Part shown: positions 54,180-61,716 of the stretch, one piece after another
Layout: every line of letters begins with the position of its first letter
Numbering within the stretch: position 1 is the first letter of the stretch
Source of the DNA: Oleiharenicola lentus
Lineage (GTDB): Bacteria; Verrucomicrobiota; Verrucomicrobiia; Opitutales; Opitutaceae
NCBI RefSeq assembly: GCF_004118375.1
Contig: NZ_SDHX01000002.1
Span: 310,001 to 374,000 of the forward strand
Reading direction: 5' to 3'
DNA: 64,000 nt
Program-made: the position numbers and the translations under genes
Notes under the pieces: generated by a model
The model's database searches: none
Seen by the model: the letters and a program-made list of their open reading frames with translations, nothing else
What the model was told of the DNA's origin: nothing

Positions 54180-56195
54180 ATGGACTTCTTCGAAGCTCAG
54201 GACCGCGCACGCCGCCGCTCCAAGCGGCTGGTGTTCCTGTTCGTGCTCGCGGTGCTGGGCACCATCGTAGCCGGCTATGCGGCGGCTTGGTTCGCGGTGG
54301 GCGGCCTCGAGTACCAGGGCTTCGCGCGCGACCGCCACGGCCAGCGCCAATACCGCACATCCGGGACACGCCCGCTTTTCGACCCCAAACTCTTCCTCGG
54401 CGTCGCCGGCACCACGCTGGCAGTTGTCAGCCTCGCCTCGCTCTACAAGTGGTCAAAGATGCGCCACGGCGGCGCGGCGGTCGCCGAGATGGTCGGTGGA
54501 CGGCGCGTGGACCCGAAGACCCGCGACTTCCGTGAGCGCCAGCTGCTGAACGTCGTCGAGGAGATGGCCATCGCCTCCGGCATCCCGATGCCAGCCGTGT
54601 TCATCCTCGACGGGGAGCCGGGCCTGAACGCCTTCGCCGCCGGCCTCACCACGGCCGACGCCGCCGTCGCAGTCACGCGCGGCACGCTCGACAAGCTCAC
54701 GCGCGACGAGCTGCAGGGCGTCGTCGCCCACGAGTTCAGCCACATCCTCAACGGCGACATGCGGCTCAACGTGCGCATCACCGCCATCGTCTTCGGCATC
54801 CTCGTCATCGGTCTCATCGGCCGCGGCATCCTGCGCGCCCTCTTTCGCGGACGCGTGCGCACCTCCGGCAAGAAGAAGGGCGGCGAGATCCCCGTGCTGC
54901 TCGCGATCGGGCTCGCCCTCATGATCATCGGCTACATCGGTTACTTCTTCGGCCGCCTGATCCAGGCCGCCGTGTCGCGACAGCGCGAGTTTCTCGCCGA
55001 CGCCTCGGCCGTGCAATTCACGCGCAACCCGCTCGGCATCGGTGGCGCCCTCAAGAAGATCGGTGGCTACGCCCTCGGCGGCACGATGCTCAACAACCAC
55101 GCCGGCGAGATCGGACACTTCTTCATTGCCCAGGCCTTCAAGTCCAACTTCGGCGGCCTCTGGGCCACGCACCCGCCCCTCGACCAGCGCATCAAGGCCG
55201 TCGAACCCAGCTGGGATGGCAAGCTCTTCGACCCGCCCGCGGTGGTGGACATCAATAACGAGTCCTTCGCCACCGCCGGTTTCGGCGGCGGCACGCGCCA
55301 CACCCCAGAGGAAACCTTCCGCCGCGTGCAGGAAGCGCAGCCCGACCTGCCGCCGCCGCGCCCGCCGGCGCGCATGGCCTTCGCGCCGGCCAAGGCCGTC
55401 GTGGACATCGGCGCGCTCACCGATTCCCACTTTCGCCACGCCCAGGCGCTGATCCAGTCCATCCCCGAGCGCCTGCGCGAAGCCGTGCGTGACGCCGCCG
55501 GCGCGCAGGTGGTCGTATTCGGCCTGCTGCTCAACGGCGACAAAACCGCCCGAGACGCCCAACAAATCATTGTCGAGAAACACGCCGGGGCCGAAGCCTC
55601 GGCGCAGCTCGCCGGCTACCGCTCCGCCCTGAGCGTGCTCCACCCCGACGCGCGCCTTTCGCTGCTCCAGCTCGCCCTGCCCGCCCTGCGCGAGCTCGAT
55701 GCCGCCGGCCTCGATCGCTTCGCCACGACGCTCGACGAACTCGTCCACGCCGACGCCCAGGTCACGCCCTTCGAATACGCGCTGCAGAAGATGCTGCTCA
55801 GCCAGCTCCGCCTTGCGCAATCGCCCAACCGCACCCTGCAGTTCGACTCCTTCCCCGCCGTGGCCAACGACATCAACACCGTGCTCTCCGCCCTCGCGCA
55901 TTTCTCGCCCACGGAATCGACGCGCGCCTTCGCCGCCGGCGCGACGCAACTCCCCTTGCTCGCCGGTCGCCTCACGCTCATGGAGCCCGCCGCATGCGGC
56001 TTGGAACGCGTGGACGCCGCCCTCGACAAACTCGCCGTGTGTTCGCTGGCCATCAAAAAGCGGCTGCTCATCGCCGCCGCCCACGTCATCGGCAGCGACG
56101 GCACCATCAGCCCCGAGGAAGGCGAACTCTACCGCGCCCTCGTCGCGACGCTCGACCTCCCCATGCCGCAACTCGGCACAGCGGCCGCCGGATAG
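54180..56195 (+). CDS. M48-family membrane metallopeptidase with TerB-like C-terminus
   Basis: 671 residues. Two N-terminal membrane segments, then the zinc site HEFSH in VVAHEFSHILNGD with the third ligand Glu in REFLADASA, as in HtpX. Further helices lie near VFGILVIGLIGRGIL and LLAIGLALMIIGYIGYFFG. The C-terminal half (about 400-671) is not part of the peptidase and ends in a TerB-like helical stretch (AAAHVIGSDGTISPEEGELYRAL). Membrane protein quality control is likely. It follows lemA by 73 bp, probably one operon. Confidence 0.9.
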   Translation: MDFFEAQDRARRRSKRLVFLFVLAVLGTIVAGYAAAWFAVGGLEYQGFARDRHGQRQYRTSGTRPLFDPKLFLGVAGTTLAVVSLASLYKWSKMRHGGAAVAEMVGGRRVDPKTRDFRERQLLNVVEEMAIASGIPMPAVFILDGEPGLNAFAAGLTTADAAVAVTRGTLDKLTRDELQGVVAHEFSHILNGDMRLNVRITAIVFGILVIGLIGRGILRALFRGRVRTSGKKKGGEIPVLLAIGLALMIIGYIGYFFGRLIQAAVSRQREFLADASAVQFTRNPLGIGGALKKIGGYALGGTMLNNHAGEIGHFFIAQAFKSNFGGLWATHPPLDQRIKAVEPSWDGKLFDPPAVVDINNESFATAGFGGGTRHTPEETFRRVQEAQPDLPPPRPPARMAFAPAKAVVDIGALTDSHFRHAQALIQSIPERLREAVRDAAGAQVVVFGLLLNGDKTARDAQQIIVEKHAGAEASAQLAGYRSALSVLHPDARLSLLQLALPALRELDAAGLDRFATTLDELVHADAQVTPFEYALQKMLLSQLRLAQSPNRTLQFDSFPAVANDINTVLSALAHFSPTESTRAFAAGATQLPLLAGRLTLMEPAACGLERVDAALDKLAVCSLAIKKRLLIAAAHVIGSDGTISPEEGELYRALVATLDLPMPQLGTAAAG

Positions 56196-56213
56196 AGCCC
56201 CCACTCGCAACGT

Positions 56214-56306
56214 GTCATGCTGAGCGAAGCGAAGCATCCAGCAGAAGCTTCGCGACACCTAACCGAGATGGGCATTCCTTGGATCCTTGTATGTGCTCAG
56301 CATGAC
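56214..56306. repeat. Hairpin repeat between convergent genes
   Basis: Perfect 12-base arms (GTCATGCTGAGC/GCTCAGCATGAC) enclose about 69 bases. The outer sequence TCATGCTGAGCGAAGCGAAGC is a type of short interspersed repeat seen in many bacterial genomes. It lies exactly in the gap between the M48 gene and the leftward membrane gene and could end both transcripts. Confidence 0.8.
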
Positions 56307-56308
56307 AA

Positions 56309-57784
56309 TCAGGGGTGACGTCGCCCCCACGCCCACTGCCAGCCCCAGCGAAAGTCGCCGACCTGCGGTGTCGCGTTGATACCAGCCCCGGGTAAAGCGC
56401 TGAGTTGCCCACCCTCCGCTCGATCGCCCAAGAGCAGCTTCAAGTCGCTCGGCATATATGGAATCTGGTAATCCGCCGACTCCAGGATCGCGCGCCCATC
56501 GAATCTCAGCGCCGTCACCTTTTCCAGCGACTCGCCGGGGAACCGCACCCACAGCGACCTTGCCTTCGGCAGCGCCCGCACTTCCCCCGGTGCCACCTCT
56601 GCGGACAGCGGCCGCTCCACCAATTGCAGCCCGCTCGCCAGCACGAAGAGCAGCAGCGCACCACCCCAGCCCAGCCACACCACCCGTGTTCGCCATCCCG
56701 CCCAACAAACTCCCGCCACAGCCGCCAGCAGCGGTAGGAACAGCCATGATACGTAATGAATCAGGCTGAAACGGTAGAACGATGACGGAAAAAAGTCATT
56801 GTAGCCGAGATAGAGCAGCCCGCTTAGAAACACCGTGGCCACCGCCGCCGCTCCGGCCGCGCCTTCGCGCTTCACCCAGAAGACCACGCCGGGCACCGCG
56901 AGAAACAGCCACGGATAACGCCAGAGCAGCGCCGTGTCGGTTTCGCCAAAGAACGGCCGCCCGTCCACGAAGGTCCAGTAAAGCTTCTCCGCCAGCGGAA
57001 ACGAAAAGAACCCCACCATCGTGTGCGCCGCCTGTTCATAGGGCGTGCGCCACGTCCCCCACACCGACAGATTCAACGCCCCCACCGCCCCCATCGCCGC
57101 GGCGATGATCGCCACGCCGCCGACTCCGCAGCTGATCCGCGCGCGCCATGTCTCCAACCGCAGCACCGCCCACACCAGCATCGGGGCAAAGCTTACGGCG
57201 TCGGCGGGCCGCACCAGCCACGTCGCCGCCGCCAGGCCGGTCAGCCACCACACCGTGCGCGGACCGCGAACTTCCAACATGAGCAGCACGCCGGACAGCA
57301 GCGTGAGTTGGGTCGGCAACGTGTTCCACGGCACGACCATTGTCAGGCGCAGCAAGTCGCCGTGCGTGGTGATAAACACCACCGCGACCGCCAGCGCGAC
57401 CGTCGCCGGCGCCCAGCGTCGCACCAGACGCCACCACATCGCGGCCGTCGCCAACACAAGCAACAGGTCGGGCACGAAGAACACATGCGCCGGCCACAGT
57501 TTCACAAACGGCACGCCCAGTGCCGAATACCCCAGCGGGTAGTGATACGTTTCCCGCGTGACCTTGCCCGCCGCCAGATCCTGTGTCGCGAGGAGATATT
57601 TGTATTGGTCCGACCAGCTCCACCAGCCCGTGCGCGCGGTCACTGGCGCCGAACCGGGATTCAGCGGATGCGTCCAGTAAGCCCAGATGTAGAGCCCGGC
57701 CAGCAATGCCAGCAGCAGCCAGCCTGCCCCACGTCGCTTCAAGAGCGCCTCGACCGTGGCCCACCCCTGGCGGGAACGGCTCAT
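56309..57784 (-). CDS. Multi-pass membrane protein, GT-C/PMT-like in layout
   Basis: 491 residues with about ten membrane helices (for example GWLLLALLAGLYIWAYW, FFVPDLLLVLATAAMWW, WLFLPLLAAVAGVCWAGW), and a last soluble stretch after LQLVERPLSAEVAP. The arrangement, with an early extracytoplasmic loop and Tyr/Trp-rich turns, is like GT-C glycosyltransferases, but no defining motif was recognised. ATG 57784 overlaps the stop of the small membrane gene (ATGA). Confidence 0.75.
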   Translation of the reverse strand: MSRSRQGWATVEALLKRRGAGWLLLALLAGLYIWAYWTHPLNPGSAPVTARTGWWSWSDQYKYLLATQDLAAGKVTRETYHYPLGYSALGVPFVKLWPAHVFFVPDLLLVLATAAMWWRLVRRWAPATVALAVAVVFITTHGDLLRLTMVVPWNTLPTQLTLLSGVLLMLEVRGPRTVWWLTGLAAATWLVRPADAVSFAPMLVWAVLRLETWRARISCGVGGVAIIAAAMGAVGALNLSVWGTWRTPYEQAAHTMVGFFSFPLAEKLYWTFVDGRPFFGETDTALLWRYPWLFLAVPGVVFWVKREGAAGAAAVATVFLSGLLYLGYNDFFPSSFYRFSLIHYVSWLFLPLLAAVAGVCWAGWRTRVVWLGWGGALLLFVLASGLQLVERPLSAEVAPGEVRALPKARSLWVRFPGESLEKVTALRFDGRAILESADYQIPYMPSDLKLLLGDRAEGGQLSALPGAGINATPQVGDFRWGWQWAWGRRHP

Positions 57785-58083
57785 TGCTTCACCCACGCGA
57801 TCAACAGCGCGAGGGCCAGCGAGACGATGATCAGTCCGCGGGCCCAGCGCTTGCGCACCGCCTCGTCGGGCAGCCACTTCTCCTCACGCTTTGCCAGCCA
57901 GCTGAAGAAGAGGCCCGGGATCACGAGTGCGAAAATCCAATGCACGCCGAGGTTGCGCAGGAAAAACCACAGGCTCCCTGTCACCGACCACCCGAGCACG
58001 AGACAGGCGAACAGCAGCGCGAACGTCACGCTGTTTCCCTTGAAGCCGCGCCACAGCCAGTTGAGCGCAAACGGATTGACCAT
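57781..58083 (-). CDS. Small membrane protein of unknown function
   Basis: 100 residues with three predicted membrane helices (VTFALLFACLVLGWSVTGSLWFFL, VHWIFALVIPGLFFSWL, GLIIVSLALALLIAWV). No family recognised. It is translationally coupled to the following membrane protein, so the two may work together. Confidence 0.8.
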   Translation of the reverse strand: MVNPFALNWLWRGFKGNSVTFALLFACLVLGWSVTGSLWFFLRNLGVHWIFALVIPGLFFSWLAKREEKWLPDEAVRKRWARGLIIVSLALALLIAWVKQ

Positions 58084-58120
58084 GCGGCAGTGGAGCGAAA
58101 CCACCCCACGCTGGCAAGCC

Positions 58121-58163
58121 GGTGGAGCCAAAGGCCAAGCCTGCGCGGAGCGCCGGCTCCACC
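58121..58163. repeat. Palindromic repeat with GGTGGAGCC arms
   Basis: Perfect 9-base arms (GGTGGAGCC/GGCTCCACC) enclose 25 bases. It lies in the 162-bp gap between divergent genes at 58083 and 58246. It looks like a REP-type element rather than a terminator, because it stands upstream of both genes. Confidence 0.75.
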
Positions 58164-58245
58164 TACTGGCCCCAAGCAAAGACTTGGCCTCGCCTCGGCG
58201 GCGGCCCAAACTTCCGGCTTCTCCGCTTAACCCTCGAGGTGCTCC

Positions 58246-58551
58246 ATGCTCGTCGTCCATGTCCATGTTCAGGTGAAACCCGAATCCGTCGCCGCCTTCA
58301 TCGCCGCGACCACCGAGAACGCCGCCCAAAGCGTCCTTGAACCGGGCATCGCCCGCTTCGATGTCGTCCAGCAGGCGGACGACCCCACGCGCTTCGTGCT
58401 CGTCGAGGCTTACCGCTCCACCGAAGCCCCGGCCGCCCACAAGGCCACCGCCCACTACGCCACCTGGCGCGACGCCGTGGAGCCGATGATGGCAGCCCCG
58501 CGTCGCAGCGTGAAATACAGCAACGTATTTCCTGCGGATAACGGTTGGTAA
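58246..58551 (+). CDS. Antibiotic-biosynthesis-monooxygenase (ABM) domain protein
   Basis: 101 residues. [22 protein letters not shown] and [25 protein letters not shown] are typical of the small dimeric ABM fold (LsrG and putative quinol monooxygenases). [19 protein letters not shown] forms the C-terminal strand-helix. Substrate unknown. The next gene starts four bases after the stop. Confidence 0.88.
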   Translation: MLVVHVHVQVKPESVAAFIAATTENAAQSVLEPGIARFDVVQQADDPTRFVLVEAYRSTEAPAAHKATAHYATWRDAVEPMMAAPRRSVKYSNVFPADNGW

Positions 58552-58555
58552 CGCC

Positions 58556-59710
58556 ATGCGCTTCGAATTCGCCACCGCCGGCCGCATCGTCTTCGGCCCG
58601 GGCACACTCCGAGAAGTCGGCTCGCTTGCCCGCAGCCTCGGCCGCCACGCCTTCGTGGTCACCGGCCGCGATCCCGCCCGGGCCGAGCCCTTGCTGGAGC
58701 TTTTGACCGCCGCGTCCGTCGCGCACACCTGTTTCGCCGTTTCCGGCGAACCGACCACCGACGCCGTCACGGCCGCCACCGTCCACGCACGCGCCGCCGA
58801 CTGCGATTTTGTCATCGGCTTCGGCGGCGGCAGCGCCCTCGACGCCGCCAAGGCCGTCGCCGCACTCCTTACCAACCCCGGCGACCTGCTCGACTACCTC
58901 GAAGTGGTCGGGCGCGCCCAACCGCTCGTCCGTCCCGCCGCTCCCTGCCTCGCCATTCCCACCACCGCCGGCACCGGAGCCGAGGTCACGCGCAACGCCG
59001 TGCTCGCCTCGCCCACCCACCGCTGCAAGGCCAGCCTGCGAGATCTCTCGATGCTGCCGCGCATCGCGCTCGTGGACCCGGAACTCACGCGCGACCTCCC
59101 GCCCGCCATCACCGCCGCCACGGGGCTCGACGCGCTCACCCAGCTTATCGAACCCTACGTTTCCTGCCGCGCCAATCCGATGACCGACGCCCTGTGCGTC
59201 GGCGCGCTGCCTTTCGCCGCGCGCTCGTTGCGCCGGGCCTGCGACAACGGCCGCGATGACGCCGCGCGGGCCGACCTCGCTTTTGCCAGCCTGTGCAGCG
59301 GCCAGGCCCTCGCCAACGCCGGCCTCGGCATCGTCCACGGTTTCGCCGCACCGCTCGGCGGCATGTTCCCTGCCCCGCACGGCGCCGTCTGCGCCGCCCT
59401 GCTGCCGCATGCCATGGCCGCCAACCTCGCCGCCGCCCGTACCCGCCAACCCACCGGCAACACCGTCCGCCGCTACGATGAGGTAGCCCGCCTCCTCACC
59501 GGCCGGCCGCACGCGACGGCTGACGATGGGGTGGCCTGGGTGCACGCGCTCGTGGCCGCCTTATCCATTCCCCGCCTGTCCACCTACGGCGTGACGCCCG
59601 CCGACGTCCCGTTGGTCGTGGAGAAGGCCGCCGCGGCCAGCAGCACCAAGAGCAACCCGCTGCCGCTGACGACGGCAGAGCTTACTCCCATATTGTCTGC
59701 TTCTCTCTGA
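58556..59710 (+). CDS. Iron-containing alcohol dehydrogenase family protein
   Basis: 384 residues. GFGGGSALDAAKAVAALL binds NAD(P). The metal ligand positions can be placed: Asp in TGLDALTQLIEPYVS, His in GIVHGFAAPLGG and His in PAPHGAVCA. The third ligand, often His after DALT, is Gln here. Converts an aldehyde or alcohol with NAD(P)H; the substrate cannot be told. Four bases separate it from the ABM gene, so the two may act on one pathway. Confidence 0.9.
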   Translation: MRFEFATAGRIVFGPGTLREVGSLARSLGRHAFVVTGRDPARAEPLLELLTAASVAHTCFAVSGEPTTDAVTAATVHARAADCDFVIGFGGGSALDAAKAVAALLTNPGDLLDYLEVVGRAQPLVRPAAPCLAIPTTAGTGAEVTRNAVLASPTHRCKASLRDLSMLPRIALVDPELTRDLPPAITAATGLDALTQLIEPYVSCRANPMTDALCVGALPFAARSLRRACDNGRDDAARADLAFASLCSGQALANAGLGIVHGFAAPLGGMFPAPHGAVCAALLPHAMAANLAAARTRQPTGNTVRRYDEVARLLTGRPHATADDGVAWVHALVAALSIPRLSTYGVTPADVPLVVEKAAAASSTKSNPLPLTTAELTPILSASL

Positions 59711-59756
59711 TTTCGCTCCACTTGCCAGATCACCGCATGCCCTCCAGCTTGTCCGC

Positions 59757-60173
59757 GTGTCCCTTGCCGAGAAACAGGTGCAGACCATCGAAGACCTCCT
59801 CCTGATCGAGGACGCGCAGGAACGCCTCGCTGTCGTGGTGGACCGGGCGAAGAAACGTCCGCCGTTGCCCGAGGCCGAGCGCTCCGAGGAAAACCGCGTG
59901 AAAGGCTGCATCTCCGCCGCCTGGGTGGTCGGCGAACTGCGCGACGGCCGCTGTCATTTCCGCAGCGATGCCGACTCCCCGCTCGTGCGCGGGCTGGTCG
60001 CGCTGCTCTGCGATTTCTACAGCGACGCCACCCCGGCCGACGTCGCCGCCACTGAACCCGAGCTGTTCGAGAAAACCGGCCTCGCCCGCAGTCTGTCCCC
60101 CACCCGGCTGAACGGACTTCGCTCCGTGCGTGCCCGGATCCGCGACTTCGCGCTGGCTCAGGTCGCTTCGTAA
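59757..60173 (+). CDS. sufE: SufE-family protein
   Basis: 138 residues, from GTG 59757. The persulfide-accepting Cys is C51 in RVKGCISAAWV, the family motif. It passes sulfur from a cysteine desulfurase (SufS) to the assembly scaffold. No suf genes are nearby. It has the normal length for SufE. Confidence 0.88.
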   Translation: MSLAEKQVQTIEDLLLIEDAQERLAVVVDRAKKRPPLPEAERSEENRVKGCISAAWVVGELRDGRCHFRSDADSPLVRGLVALLCDFYSDATPADVAATEPELFEKTGLARSLSPTRLNGLRSVRARIRDFALAQVAS

Positions 60174-60255
60174 ATTCCGCGCCAAAGTCGCCTTTCCCGG
60201 CTCGCCTCGAAACCGAAGGAGGGCAAGCTGCGTCTTGTTGGGACCACCTCCCGCC

Positions 60256-61716
60256 ATGCCCCACGACGAGCACGCGCACCATTACCACGGGCACCACCCC
60301 TGCCTCGGCGTCTCGACCGACATCGAAGACTATTTCCTGACGCGCCGCCAGTTTCTGAGCCGCGTTGGCCTCGGCCTCGGCGCCCTCGGCGCCGCGACCT
60401 TTCTTGGTCCGACCGACCTGTTCGGCGCATCTTCGCCCACCGGGCTTGCCCCCGCCGGAAATCCACTCGCCCCGAAGCTGCCGCACTTTCCCGGCAAGGC
60501 CAAGGCCGTGATCCACATCTTCGCCCAGGGCGCGCCGTCCCATGTGGACACCTGGGACTACAAGCCCGCGCTCAACCGTCTCGACGGAAAATCGCTCGGC
60601 ACCGACGGCGGCGTGGCCATGGGCTCGCCCTTCGCTTTCCAGCGTTACGGCCAGTCCGGCCTCGAGGTCAGTGAACTTTTCGCCAAGACCGCCGCGCACG
60701 CGGACGACCTCACGGTCGTCCGCTCGATGTTCACCGACATCCCGGCGCACGATGTCGCCACGACGTTCATGAACACCGGCTCCGTGCGCATCACCAAGCC
60801 CAGCCTCGGCTCCTGGGTGGTTTACGGTCTCGGTTCGGAAAACCAGAATCTACCCGGCTTCATCTCCCTCCGCGGCAACCGCCTCCCCGTCGGCGGGGCC
60901 AACGGCTACGGCTCGGCCTTCCTTCCCGGCATCTACCAGGGCACGAGCGTCAACACGACCGCGCGCAACGTGCAGCAGATGATCCAGAACATCCGCAACA
61001 GCTACGTCTCCAAGCCCGAGCAGCGCCGCCAGCTCGACTTCGTCCACCAACTGAACGAGCTCCACGCGCAAAACCTCCAGCGCGACGCCGCGCTCGAGTC
61101 GCGCCTGGAGACCGCCGAGATCGCCTTCCGCATGCAGGCCGAGGCGACCGATGTTTTCGACATCAACAAGGAACCCGCTGACACCCGCGCCGCCTACGGC
61201 GACACCGCGCAGGGCCGCCAGCTGCTGATCGCCCGCCGCCTCGTGGAGCGAGGCGTGCGCTTCGTGCAAGTCTGGCACGACGGCTGGGATCACCACGACG
61301 ACCTCGAGGACCGCATCACCCAGAAAGCCGGCGAAATCGACCAGCCGCTCGCCGCGTTGCTCGCGGATTTGAAGCTGCGCGGCCTGCTCGATTCGACGCT
61401 CGTCATCTGGGGCGGTGAATTCGGCCGCAAGCCCACGCGCGACCGCAACGGCGGCGACTCGCCCGGCCGCGACCACAACGCCAAAGCCTTCTCCCTCGTC
61501 CTCGCCGGCGGCGGCGTGAAGCGCGGCCATGTCCACGGCGACACTGACGAGACCGGCGCCGAGGCCGTCAAAGACAAGGTGCACGTCCACGACCTGCACG
61601 CAACTGTGCTGCACTGCCTCGGCTTCGACCACACGAAGCTCACCTACCGGCACAACGGCCGCGACTTCCGCCTGACCGACGTCGCCGGCAACGTGGTAAA
61701 ACCGATCCTAGCATGA
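60256..61716 (+). CDS. DUF1501 protein with Tat signal
   Basis: 486 residues. A His-rich start and then a twin-arginine signal (TRRQFLSRVGLGLGALGA) suggest export in folded form. The core has HIFAQGAPSHVDTWDYKP, SMFTDIPAHD and FGRKPTRDRNGGDSPGRDHN, typical of DUF1501, an alkaline-phosphatase-superfamily-like group common in Planctomycetes and Verrucomicrobia. It usually neighbours a PSCyt1/DUF1549/DUF1553 protein, as here. Its stop overlaps the next start (ATGA). A sulfated- or complex-polysaccharide-related role is often proposed but unproven. Confidence 0.9.
   Translation: MPHDEHAHHYHGHHPCLGVSTDIEDYFLTRRQFLSRVGLGLGALGAATFLGPTDLFGASSPTGLAPAGNPLAPKLPHFPGKAKAVIHIFAQGAPSHVDTWDYKPALNRLDGKSLGTDGGVAMGSPFAFQRYGQSGLEVSELFAKTAAHADDLTVVRSMFTDIPAHDVATTFMNTGSVRITKPSLGSWVVYGLGSENQNLPGFISLRGNRLPVGGANGYGSAFLPGIYQGTSVNTTARNVQQMIQNIRNSYVSKPEQRRQLDFVHQLNELHAQNLQRDAALESRLETAEIAFRMQAEATDVFDINKEPADTRAAYGDTAQGRQLLIARRLVERGVRFVQVWHDGWDHHDDLEDRITQKAGEIDQPLAALLADLKLRGLLDSTLVIWGGEFGRKPTRDRNGGDSPGRDHNAKAFSLVLAGGGVKRGHVHGDTDETGAEAVKDKVHVHDLHATVLHCLGFDHTKLTYRHNGRDFRLTDVAGNVVKPILA

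Noticed and set aside
54453-56258. Long minus-strand open frame opposite the M48 peptidase (about 600 codons)
   Set aside because: Low-complexity Gly/Glu/Val-rich translation typical of antisense frames; the M48 gene has clear motifs.
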